Assembly (NCBI GenBank): GCA_017308235.1
Contig: JAFKFL010000007.1
Span: 248,001-312,000 of the forward strand
From: Alphaproteobacteria bacterium
GTDB lineage: Bacteria; Pseudomonadota; Alphaproteobacteria; Reyranellales; Reyranellaceae
Reading direction: 5' to 3'
Length of the DNA stretch: 64,000 nucleotides
In this document: positions 17,574 through 24,603 of the stretch, in pieces
Numbering within the stretch: the stretch's first letter is position 1
Layout: every line of letters starts with the position of its first letter
The notes under the pieces: generated by a model
Database searches by the model: none
What the model was told of the DNA's origin: nothing
What the model saw: only the letters and a program-made list of their open reading frames with translations
Made by a program: the position numbers and the translations under genes

Positions 17574-18653
17574 ATGTCTTCTGATTTCATTGACCAATTG
17601 GCAAAAGAACTAAATTTGAGCGAAGCCGAGTTGGGCGTGCTGAATCAAGCTGACGCGCGCACCGCGGAAGACGTCGATAGCTTGGTCAGTGCATTTCCAT
17701 CCTTGGCCGGCCGTGTCCGGCTGCCCTTGTTGTCTAACGCCGTTGGGCGACGTTTGCGTTCGGACTATGTAGACGGTGTCGAAAGTAGGCGTGCAAGACC
17801 ACCCCGGAACGGGCTGGGCGCAGACGCACCCCCGGGCAGTCTCGTTACGAGAGGCACCGTCGTTGGAGTCGTCCCACCTTCCGCCTTTACGCCCGCGCCC
17901 TCTCCGCTGGTCGCCGTTGATCTCCGGGTTCACCCTTGGCCCGTGCGCAATCAGCAAGGGCGCGGGACGTGCGTGGCACATGCCACCACCGCTTGCGTCG
18001 AGCACATGCAGTTCGCCGCGGAGGGTCGCGCCTCCGATTACTCCGAGCAGTTTTTGTATTGGGCTATCAAGGATCACAGGGACCCGAACAGGAACCAGGA
18101 TTCGACGTTGCTTCAGTACGCGCGGGACACGTTGCAGAGCGATGGAATATGCCATGAGACGCTCTGCGCCTATGACGGCAACATTCCGACGCCTGTCTCC
18201 GGGCCAGATCCGGGCGGTGCTGCCAAAGCCGACGCCGCCGCGCACATGTATACGCCGGGCGCTTTCATGCAACGGCCTTCGGGGGCCGCGCGGACCGTTC
18301 TCCAGCTTCTGCACAATGGGAGGCCGGTCGCGGTTTCGCTCCCTGTCTTCACGGATCCCACCGATCCCAATGGCCCCAACAATTGGATGACATCAGTCGC
18401 CTGTAGTTACGGTCGCATTTTGAATCCGCCGCCTGGCGCAGTTGCATCGGCGGGACATTGTGTTTGCGTGACGGGATTCGTGCCTGATGCCGGTGAACCA
18501 AACGGCGGGTATTTCATTTTCCGCAATAGCTGGGACAGTTATTGGGCGGCGGCAGCACCGTCTCCAGGTTCGTCCTACTCCCCCGAGCACGGGTATGGGG
18601 AAGTATCGGCCACCTACGTGAACACCTACTGCTGGGAACTCCTGCAAATCTAG
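17574..18653 (+). CDS. Papain-like (C1 family) cysteine peptidase with N-terminal helical domain
   Basis: The 359-residue protein has no signal peptide. An N-terminal domain (residues 1-62) contains ARTAEDVDSLVSAFPS. After a Pro-rich linker comes a C1-peptidase core. Gln127 in RNQQGRGTC is the oxyanion-hole residue, Cys133 the nucleophile, His295 lies in SAGHCVCVTGF and Asn318 in FRNSW, so the active site is complete. AGAGGGGGCC precedes the ATG. It is followed 23 bp later by a small gene repeating the N-terminal domain. Base composition is lower in GC than neighbouring genes, hinting at transfer. Confidence 0.82.
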   Translation: MSSDFIDQLAKELNLSEAELGVLNQADARTAEDVDSLVSAFPSLAGRVRLPLLSNAVGRRLRSDYVDGVESRRARPPRNGLGADAPPGSLVTRGTVVGVVPPSAFTPAPSPLVAVDLRVHPWPVRNQQGRGTCVAHATTACVEHMQFAAEGRASDYSEQFLYWAIKDHRDPNRNQDSTLLQYARDTLQSDGICHETLCAYDGNIPTPVSGPDPGGAAKADAAAHMYTPGAFMQRPSGAARTVLQLLHNGRPVAVSLPVFTDPTDPNGPNNWMTSVACSYGRILNPPPGAVASAGHCVCVTGFVPDAGEPNGGYFIFRNSWDSYWAAAAPSPGSSYSPEHGYGEVSATYVNTYCWELLQI

Positions 18654-18676
18654 CGACGGAGTGCTGTGAGGTTGCC

Positions 18677-19006
18677 ATGGCAGTCGCCATCGAGAGCACA
18701 GCAGACGAGCGCGCGGCGCCGGGAGATTTTCACGGCCGCATCATCGGCGAAAAGCTGGTCCTACCCAAAGAGGTGGCCGAGGCTTTGCAGCGACAAGGTG
18801 TGCGCACGGCCGAGGATCTCATGTCTTACCTTCAGGCCTTTCCTTCCGGCGTGGCCGATGCATTGCATTGGTCCGTTGGCGATGTACGCAAGGCGACGCA
18901 GAATTTGAAAGAGAAGTTGCGGGGCCATATTGGCGAAGAGCATTTGAATCCGACGTCTCGACCGAATCTCCCGATGGGAGCGCGCGACCCGGACGATCTA
19001 CCGTAG
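18677..19006 (+). CDS. Small protein homologous to the N-terminal domain of the adjacent C1 peptidase
   Basis: The 109-residue product starts at 18677 (GAGG upstream), 23 bp after the peptidase gene. Residues 41-80 (VRTAEDLMSYLQAFPS and onward) align with residues 28-61 of the peptidase (ARTAEDVDSLVSAFPS). Both share a helix-turn-helix-like pattern centred on R-T-A-E-D and A-F-P-S. The C-terminus is a short polar tail. No known family is recognised. A free copy of a protease prodomain-like module beside the protease suggests an inhibitor, folding partner or adaptor; this is inference. Confidence 0.7.
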   Translation: MAVAIESTADERAAPGDFHGRIIGEKLVLPKEVAEALQRQGVRTAEDLMSYLQAFPSGVADALHWSVGDVRKATQNLKEKLRGHIGEEHLNPTSRPNLPMGARDPDDLP

Positions 19007-19007
19007 A

Positions 19008-19334
19008 TCAAGCGGCCTTCTTCTTTGGTCGTTTCCCGAACAGTTTGCGCAGTTCGTCCTTCGCGTTCTTCAGCGTTCGGAGCCGGCGGGCCGGGAGGTT
19101 CTTCCCGGCTCGGTTGATATAGAAGGTCAGCATCGACATCGCCGAGCGCAGGGGCGGGGATTTGCGGCGCCGGCTGTGCTCGGCCGAGCGCTTCAGCGAT
19201 GCCGCGATCGCGCACGCACTCGCTTTCTTGAACACGCCGCCCTGGAGATCGAGCGCGTCGCTGGTGCGCGTCACGCGCGCCGACCATTTGCGCGTCCCGG
19301 AAGAACGCCGGGGCTTCGGTCTCGTGGTTGTCAT
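19008..19334 (-). CDS. DUF3175 family protein
   Basis: The 108-residue basic protein has the family pattern: KWSARVTRTSDALDL, GVFKKASACAIAASLKRSA, SRRRKSPPLRSAMSMLTFYINRAG, then a Lys/Arg-rich tail. DUF3175 proteins are small, positively charged and of unknown function, often encoded near DNA-repair ligase/Ku genes in alphaproteobacteria. No such genes are present here. The stop is 1 bp from the convergent upstream gene's stop. Confidence 0.85.
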   Translation of the reverse strand: MTTTRPKPRRSSGTRKWSARVTRTSDALDLQGGVFKKASACAIAASLKRSAEHSRRRKSPPLRSAMSMLTFYINRAGKNLPARRLRTLKNAKDELRKLFGKRPKKKAA

Positions 19335-19407
19335 GAGGGGATAACGCCTTGCCGGCGGCGATCGTTGCTCCAGTGCCTGGGCTTGACGGAGGTTGAGCAA
19401 TTACTTA

Positions 19408-19442
19408 AGTATCGTTAACTATTAACGTCTAATAAAGATACT
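19408..19442. promoter_or_regulatory. AT-rich inverted repeat, probable MarR operator
   Basis: AGTATCGTTA (19408-19417) is mirrored by TAAAGATACT (19433-19442) with one mismatch, and an inner GTTAAC/TATTAAC lies between. It stands out in otherwise GC-rich DNA directly upstream of the VOC-MarR gene pair. This is the position expected for autoregulation by a MarR protein. A possible -35 (TTGACG) lies at 19383. Confidence 0.45.
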
Positions 19443-19444
19443 CC

Positions 19445-20020
19445 ATGTGGAGCGTCCTCCGCCTGAGGTTGATCGGCCTCGGCTTCCGCTCGTGGGTTTG
19501 GTCGGTGCGTGTGCGGCGCGTGATGGGCGCGCTCGGCCGGCCGCGGCTGCGCGGCGTCGAGCATCTCACTCTCGCCGTCACCGATCTCGCCGAGGCCCGC
19601 CGCTTCTATTGCGACGTGCTGGGCGGCGCGTTGATGATGACGATCGACGATGCGGCGCTGGCGCGGTTCGGGCGCCCGCCGGCGCCGGACAACGGCGAGG
19701 GCTCGCATCACATTTCTGTGTATCTTGGGGGTGCGACCCGCGTGGATCTTTTCCTCCAGCATGCCGGGCAGCCCGCACCCTCTCTCGGCCATCCGCACTA
19801 CGCCTTCGCTGTGCCGGCGCGCGACCTTCCGAAGTGGCAGCGTCGTCTCGCAACCGAAGGTGTACCGATCGAGGGGCCCTTGCGCCTCGGTCCGCCGGGG
19901 CACGCCTCGCTCTATTTCAACGATCCCTTTGGCAACCGCCTCGAGATCACCTGCATGGGCTTTGCCGGCGCGGTCGAACAACGGCCGCCGGTATCGGCGC
20001 GACTCACCTGGGCGCGATGA
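19445..20020 (+). CDS. VOC family protein (glyoxalase-like)
   Basis: The VOC domain begins at GVEHLTLAVTDLAEARRFYCDVLGG and includes GSHHISVYL and the C-terminal LYFNDPFGNRLEITCMGF with the metal-ligand Glu. From the ATG at 19445 it is 191 residues. An internal ATG at 19523, just before homology starts, would give 165 residues and leave room for the operator-like repeat upstream. That internal start may be the true one. The last codon overlaps the MarR gene start (ATGA), so the two are translationally coupled. Confidence 0.82.
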   Translation: MWSVLRLRLIGLGFRSWVWSVRVRRVMGALGRPRLRGVEHLTLAVTDLAEARRFYCDVLGGALMMTIDDAALARFGRPPAPDNGEGSHHISVYLGGATRVDLFLQHAGQPAPSLGHPHYAFAVPARDLPKWQRRLATEGVPIEGPLRLGPPGHASLYFNDPFGNRLEITCMGFAGAVEQRPPVSARLTWAR

Positions 20021-20454
20021 TCAAGCCGTCGGACGGTACATCGGTCGGCGAGCTGCTGCTGGCCCTGGTCGATCGCGTCTCGCATCGCGGCGGCGATACG
20101 CTCACCCTCATGAATGAAGCGGGGATGACCCTGCCACAGATCCTGTTCCTGGCTCGCCTGCGCCAGTCCGCGGGCAGCACGGCGTCGGAGCTCGCCGAGC
20201 GGCTCAACATGTCTGCGCCTGCAATCAGCCAGATGGTCGACCGCCTGTTCCGTCTAAGCATGTTGACGCGCGTCGAGGATAGCGAGGATCGGCGGCGCAA
20301 GCGCCTCGCCGTCACGCCGCGCGCGGAGCAGCTTCTCGACAAGCTCACGCGCGCCCGCGCCGCCGAGTACGGCAAAGGGACGGCCCGCCTGTCGCCGGCC
20401 TTGCGGCGCGAACTGTCGGCCGTGCTGCGCAAGGCGGTGAAGGAACTCGGCTGA
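20017..20454 (+). CDS. MarR family transcriptional regulator
   Basis: The 145-residue protein has the winged-helix signature of MarR. TASELAERLNMSAPAISQMVDRL is the recognition region, followed by the wing LTRVEDSEDRRRKRLAVTPRA. Dimerisation helices lie at both ends. The ATGA overlap with the VOC gene shows co-transcription. The likely target is the inverted repeat at 19408-19442, with a small-molecule substrate of the VOC enzyme as possible inducer. Confidence 0.9.
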   Translation: MIKPSDGTSVGELLLALVDRVSHRGGDTLTLMNEAGMTLPQILFLARLRQSAGSTASELAERLNMSAPAISQMVDRLFRLSMLTRVEDSEDRRRKRLAVTPRAEQLLDKLTRARAAEYGKGTARLSPALRRELSAVLRKAVKELG

Positions 20455-20482
20455 CGCGCCGGCTATCGGCCCGTCGGCTAGG

Positions 20483-21184
20483 CTATCGCGCCACGAAGAA
20501 GCGGGAGAACGGGCCTTGCTCGTCGGCCGGCAGAAGCGGCGGGGCGGAATCGACCTTGAGCTCCATCTCGCAGCTCACGTCATTTGAGAGCGTCACGAAA
20601 TTGTCGAGCTTGTCGAAGTCGGGTTTGGTGAAGCCCGCGTGGCGCAGCATGTCGCTGATCTGTTCGCGTGATGGTGTCGACTGTGTCGTGCCGCCGCGGC
20701 CGGCGCGATAGGCTGCCTCGGTCGTGACCAGCATATTGCGGAACAGCCGCTGGCCTTCGGCGTCGAGCTGATCGGGTCGGGCGATGCCGCCCATCGAGAA
20801 TTCGCGGCAGGCTGGTGGATTGGCTTTCTGGAGGTGGCGCACGAGCTCGACCCGAGCGGCCATGGCGGCAATGACGCTGGCGTCATCTGCCTTGAGCAGG
20901 GCCGGCACGATGACCTCGCGGCGCAGTTCGCCCACCACCTGCATCGGCCGCGAGGGCCCGCTGGTCGTGGGTTCGCTCAGCTCCTGGCGGATCGCTTCGC
21001 GCAGCCGCTCCTTCATGTCCGGATGATCGGCGATGGCGGGTCCTATCAGCGGTGTGTCGCGCAACGCTGCCAACGCCTTTTCGGTCGGGTTGAGCTGCCC
21101 GTAGAGGGTCGTACCCGCGAAGGCGATCAGCCCCAGCGCGACGAGGGCGATCACGATCGAAATGGCGAGTTTGCGGCCTTTCAC
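20483..21184 (-). CDS. Membrane-anchored protein of unknown function
   Basis: The 233-residue protein starts at a GTG (21184). It has an N-terminal hydrophobic segment (residues 7-27) that is either a signal anchor or signal peptide, followed by a mainly helical soluble domain. Single Cys residues occur in PPACREFSMGG and NDVSCEMELK and could form one disulfide. No domain is recognised. It is convergent with the MarR gene, with 28 bp between stops, and is not obviously part of an operon. Confidence 0.65.
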   Translation of the reverse strand: MKGRKLAISIVIALVALGLIAFAGTTLYGQLNPTEKALAALRDTPLIGPAIADHPDMKERLREAIRQELSEPTTSGPSRPMQVVGELRREVIVPALLKADDASVIAAMAARVELVRHLQKANPPACREFSMGGIARPDQLDAEGQRLFRNMLVTTEAAYRAGRGGTTQSTPSREQISDMLRHAGFTKPDFDKLDNFVTLSNDVSCEMELKVDSAPPLLPADEQGPFSRFFVAR

Positions 21185-21310
21185 GATCCAGCATTACCAG
21201 AAGGCCGAGGGACGGGGCCAGCTTCGGACCGGCTTTCGGCCAGTTTTGGGCTGGGGGAAACGTCGCACCCGCTTGCCCATCAACAGCGCACTCTTCCATA
21301 GTGTGCGGCA

Positions 21311-21718
21311 ATGCCGATCCATCTTGAAGTCTTCCATCCTGACCGCATCGCCGTAGGCGTGGCGCGGGGCGAGATTTCTCTCGCCGAATATCAGAAGCTC
21401 CTGATGGATATCGTGGCGGCAGGCCTTCTGCACTATCGCAAGATGATCGACGTGACGGCCGCCGTGTCGTCGACGGTGGGCCGCGACGAGCTGCTTGCGG
21501 CCGAGGAGCGACTCCGCGCCAAGATGGAGGCGGCGAACGTGCCGCGTGGCCCGCTTGCCATCGTCGCTGATCGGAAGCGCGGTGATCTCGCGCTCGTCTT
21601 CAAGGAGATGTCATCCAAGGATCGGCCGGTGGAGGTGTTCCGCACCGTCCGCGAGGCCCGCCAGTGGCTGCTCGCGCAGCCCGTCCGCCAGCCGCCGACC
21701 AGCAAGGCCGCCTCGTAG
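21311..21718 (+). CDS. STAS/SpoIIAA-like protein
   Basis: The 135-residue protein begins MPIHLEVFHPDRIAVGVARG and alternates beta strands and helices in the SpoIIAA-like/STAS pattern. It is a paralogue of the gene at 53937, which begins MPIDLKISHAEHRVMVTARG and has the same spacing of DV/DLRG and the C-terminal EVFRTVREARQWL / KMFQDTSKAVEWL. The function of these orphan proteins is unknown; some bind lipids or act in anti-sigma partner switching. Confidence 0.7.
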   Translation: MPIHLEVFHPDRIAVGVARGEISLAEYQKLLMDIVAAGLLHYRKMIDVTAAVSSTVGRDELLAAEERLRAKMEAANVPRGPLAIVADRKRGDLALVFKEMSSKDRPVEVFRTVREARQWLLAQPVRQPPTSKAAS

Positions 21719-21722
21719 GACG

Positions 21723-22472
21723 TCATCCCGGCGTGTGCTTCTCCAGGAAGGCGCGCACGCGCCGGATCGAGTCCTCGAGATAAGTCGGGCCGCGCCAGTC
21801 CTTCTGGACCTCGAGGTTGGGCGCCAGTGCCGCGATCTCCTCGCTAGTCTTGGCCGGATGCGGCTTGTCGGTGCCGGGCTGCAACAGCAGCGGCGTGCGG
21901 CAGCCTTTCACGAAGTCGCGCGTCACGGAGAAGACGAACTCGCCACCGAACATGTTCTTGCCGAAGGAATCGATCGTCTCCTGTGCTATCGAGGGATCGC
22001 GCGCCCGCACCGTCTCGCCGTAGCCCTTGACCGCGGCGTCCCACACGTCGCGGTTCTCCCACAAGCCGATCGGATTCTGCAGCACCGCGGCGCCGATGCG
22101 GGAGGGATCATGCTCGATCGCCTCGAAGCAGTAGCTGCCGCCGATGCAACCGCCCATCACATGGAACTTGCCAAAGCCCAGGTGATCCATCAGCGCGAAG
22201 TGATCCTCCGCGAAGGTGTGCCATCCGTGCTCGGGCCGCACGTCGGCCACCGACTTGCCGGCATTGCGCTGGTCCATGCCGATCACCGTGAATTTGTCGG
22301 TAAGCGCCACCATCGGGTTCATCCAGGCCGCGGGCTGGTTGGGATCGGCGGGGCTTGCCTTCCAGTAGTTGAGCTGCGATTTGAGCCCGCCTGGCGCATA
22401 GAGCAGCAGCGGAAAGCCCTGGCCGTGGACCTCGTAGTAAAGCTCGGCGTCGGCGCGCTTGAACGTCGGCAT
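21723..22472 (-). CDS. Alpha/beta hydrolase
   Basis: The 249-residue protein starts at 22472 (AAAGGACG upstream). It begins with the usual HGQGFPLLLYAPGG oxyanion region and MDQRNAGKS. The nucleophile elbow reads VMGGCIGGSY: Cys occupies the position of the usual Ser in G-x-S-x-G. The acid/His region includes GTDKPHPAK. A Cys nucleophile elbow is found in dienelactone hydrolase-like members, so the enzyme may be active. The substrate is unknown. It is convergent with the STAS-like gene. Confidence 0.8.
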   Translation of the reverse strand: MPTFKRADAELYYEVHGQGFPLLLYAPGGLKSQLNYWKASPADPNQPAAWMNPMVALTDKFTVIGMDQRNAGKSVADVRPEHGWHTFAEDHFALMDHLGFGKFHVMGGCIGGSYCFEAIEHDPSRIGAAVLQNPIGLWENRDVWDAAVKGYGETVRARDPSIAQETIDSFGKNMFGGEFVFSVTRDFVKGCRTPLLLQPGTDKPHPAKTSEEIAALAPNLEVQKDWRGPTYLEDSIRRVRAFLEKHTPG

Positions 22473-22538
22473 GATCGTCCTTTCCATTTTCAGGACGAGT
22501 ATGACGGCATCCTCTGACGTGTGCGACCCAGCCGCGAT

Positions 22539-22799
22539 TCAGCGGCGCCGGATCGCTGCGAAATAGAGCGCGCCCCCCAACAGGGCATAGACGAGACCCA
22601 CGATCGCCCAGGCTTCGGCCGGGTCGACCTGGCGTTCGAGCACGGTGAGGCCTGCGCGCGTGAAACACACGAGGGCGAAGACGCCGCCCGCTGCAGCGGC
22701 AACAACGAGCAGCATGCGCATCATCGCTTCGGTCGCGGCCTCGCGCAGGCGATTGGCAGCAAGCGTGGTTGTGGCGAGGCGGAGAAGGGGGCCGATCAT
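22539..22799 (-). CDS. Small membrane protein, phage-holin superfamily III/DUF1469-like
   Basis: The 86-residue protein has two hydrophobic segments (about residues 28-48 and 62-82) separated by a short charged turn. The N-terminal helix is amphipathic. Such proteins are commonly encoded with DUF883/YqjD-type genes, as here, and are thought to modulate the inner membrane under stress; the phage-holin name is only family ancestry. It lies 85 bp downstream of the DUF883 gene on the same strand. Confidence 0.7.
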   Translation of the reverse strand: MIGPLLRLATTTLAANRLREAATEAMMRMLLVVAAAAGGVFALVCFTRAGLTVLERQVDPAEAWAIVGLVYALLGGALYFAAIRRR

Positions 22800-22884
22800 T
22801 CCGGAAAGCGCTCCCGGGCCTGCCTTCCCTGGGGTCGCTTTCGTTTCGGCCCGATTTGCCGCATGGTCCCGACCTGCTGCGCGC

Positions 22885-23259
22885 CTAGGGCCGACGACAA
22901 AGGTACCCCGCGAGAAAGCCGATGCCGACGATGGCGGCGAGCGTTCCCAGGGGACGCTCCTGCACCGTCTCGACCAGAGACTCAGTCGCTCTCTCGCGCA
23001 GTTCTGACGACTTCCTCGCGAGCGCGTCGACGCGATCGCGCGCGACGTCGCCGTAGTCGTCGATGAAGGTTTGCGCCGCCTCGATCACGCTGTCGATCGC
23101 CTGCTTGCTCTTGCTCTCGACCGCATCGAAGGCGCGGTTCACACCGTCGCCAGCCTCGGCTTCCATCGCCGCCGACAACTTCTTGAGCTGCGCCTTTAAG
23201 GCGTTGATTTCTTTGACTAAGTCCTTGTTTGGGGAAGCCGTGAGGCCGTTGGCGCGCAT
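22885..23259 (-). CDS. DUF883 (YqjD/ElaB-like) membrane-anchored protein
   Basis: The 124-residue protein consists of a long charged amphipathic helix (coiled coil, residues 12-95). It ends in a C-terminal membrane anchor with the family pattern ERPLGTLAAIVGIGFLAGYLCRRP. E. coli relatives sit in the inner membrane and bind stationary-phase ribosomes. The start has CCGGAG upstream. Its neighbour is a holin-like small membrane protein, the usual yqjD-yqjE type pairing. Confidence 0.88.
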   Translation of the reverse strand: MRANGLTASPNKDLVKEINALKAQLKKLSAAMEAEAGDGVNRAFDAVESKSKQAIDSVIEAAQTFIDDYGDVARDRVDALARKSSELRERATESLVETVQERPLGTLAAIVGIGFLAGYLCRRP

Positions 23260-23338
23260 GATGTTCTCCGGACTGCGAAAAGGGTGACCTGCACCCTCAA
23301 CGCATCACGGCGCCGGAGGTTTCCCGCATCCGGCTGAA

Positions 23339-24103
23339 TCAACCGTCCCAGACGTTCTGCGGCATCGGCAATTTTGCGAAATCCGTCGCAACCAGCGGCT
23401 GGCGGTGCCCGATGCCCTCTTTGTCGAGCAGCATCATGTACTGGCGGACATGCTGGCCGCAGTGCCAGGTAGTGCGTTCCATCAGCTCGTGCAGCGACTG
23501 CGGGCCGTAATAGGTGTCGAGTCGCTTGTCGGCCGAGGTGTCGCCTTTCGCCCACCAGTCGCGGAAGCGCTGGCGCACCTTCTCGCCGTAGGCGACCAAT
23601 GTAGCGGTGTCGGCGTCAGCCGCAGGTTCTTCGCCGAACATGGACTGGACGAGCTGCGTGCCCTCGTTGGCACCCAGGAAGGCATCGACCACCCGGAACA
23701 GATGAAAGCCGAGTGTGCGGTAGCTGCGCGGCCGGCCGGGCACGTGCGTGCCGAGCCGGTCATAGGGCATCAGCGGGATCAGCTCGAGTGCCGCGCCCAT
23801 GAACTTATCGACGCGCGCCGCCAGTTCATCAGTCGAAAGCTGTGGACCCGAATTTTCGTTGAGGCCGAGGAAGTCGACGATCTGCTTGGTGCTCTGACCG
23901 AAGGTGAACTTGGTCCCGCGCGACAACACCGGCACCGAACGCGCACCAAGCTTCTGCAGCTCGGCGAGGCCGGACGGATCTTCAAGAACATTCACTGAAA
24001 CGAAGTCGATCCCACGGACCGATAGAAACTCTTTGAGTCTCAGACAGCTCGTTCAACCAGGCTGCCAGAACACCTTCAGCGGTACGTTGGCTTCAGCCGA
24101 CAT
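23339..24103 (-). CDS. Glutaredoxin-like/DinB-like protein with in-frame TGA at the catalytic Cys: candidate selenoprotein
   Basis: The frame opens at ATG 24103 with GGAGG 6 nt upstream and runs 254 codons to 23339 if TGA at 24053-24055 (codon 17) is read through. The N-terminus reads KVFWQPG-(TGA)-TSCLRLKEFL, so the TGA stands exactly where the first Cys of a glutaredoxin CxxC is expected, giving U17-T-S-C20. The rest is intact: SVPVLSRGTKFTFGQS is the cis-Pro and glutathione-binding loop. A C-terminal DinB-like helical domain has a late HxxxHVRQY-type motif (WHCGQHVRQY). A hairpin follows the TGA. If not selenocysteine, the gene is broken by a single nonsense mutation, and an ATG-less 23339-23995 remnant is left. 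Confidence 0.7.
24025..24041 (-). promoter_or_regulatory. Possible bacterial SECIS stem-loop
   Basis: On the coding strand GAGACTC-AAA-GAGTTTC forms a 7-bp stem (one G-U pair) starting 12 nt after the TGA. Its loop is 19-21 nt downstream, in the distance range of bacterial SECIS elements. Beyond a 3x3 internal loop four more pairs can form. The apical loop lacks the G usually seen near its 5' side, which weakens the call. Confidence 0.4.
24053..24055 (-). other. In-frame TGA, candidate selenocysteine codon
   Basis: Codon 17 of the glutaredoxin-like gene. It replaces the first Cys of the CxxC, with intact coding sequence and a good RBS upstream and intact coding sequence downstream. Confidence 0.6.
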
Positions 24104-24160
24104 CTCATCCTCCACGATTGCGGCGGAGCCTACGCGCAGCGCTCGCCCACAACAAGCGCC

Positions 24161-24544
24161 TCACACGGGCTTGTGACAGACGATGCAGACCTTGTTGCCG
24201 TCGGGATCGCGCACGTAGGCGCCATAGTAGTTCGGATGATAATGCGCGCGTACGCCGGGCTTGCCTTCATCCGTGCCGCCCGATGCGAGTGCCGCTGCGT
24301 GGGCGGCATCGACCGCAGAGCGGTCGGTGGCGTTGAGACCGATCGTGATGCCGTTGCCGACGCTGGCCGCTTTCTTATCAAGGGGCCGCACGATCCAGAG
24401 CTGTGGCCGGCCATCCGGCGCGCCGTAGCCCACCGCCTCAGCATGGTCGGCTTGGCGCTTCAGCCCCAACGCAGCCGTGACACTGTCGTAGAAGCGCTTG
24501 GCGCGCGGGATGTCGTTGCTGCCGACGGTGACATGGCTGAACAT
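24161..24544 (-). CDS. VOC family protein
   Basis: The 127-residue single-VOC protein starts FSHVTVGSNDIPRAKRFYDSV, with NYYGAYVRDPDGNKVCIVCHKP at the C-terminus. The metal-ligand His and a C-terminal region close to the glyoxalase-superfamily consensus are present. It is 57 bp upstream of the candidate selenoprotein gene on the same strand and may be co-transcribed with it. Confidence 0.87.
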   Translation of the reverse strand: MFSHVTVGSNDIPRAKRFYDSVTAALGLKRQADHAEAVGYGAPDGRPQLWIVRPLDKKAASVGNGITIGLNATDRSAVDAAHAAALASGGTDEGKPGVRAHYHPNYYGAYVRDPDGNKVCIVCHKPV

Positions 24545-24603
24545 GGTGATGCGCTCCTCCTCTCTGTTTTGTCTGCGCCGTCATGCGGCGACCGGCCGTC
24601 CTG

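Noticed and set aside
23339..23995. Simple 218-aa gene starting at 23995
   Set aside because: This ATG is internal to the glutaredoxin-like domain and has no RBS; the full frame with TGA readthrough from 24103 explains the sequence better.
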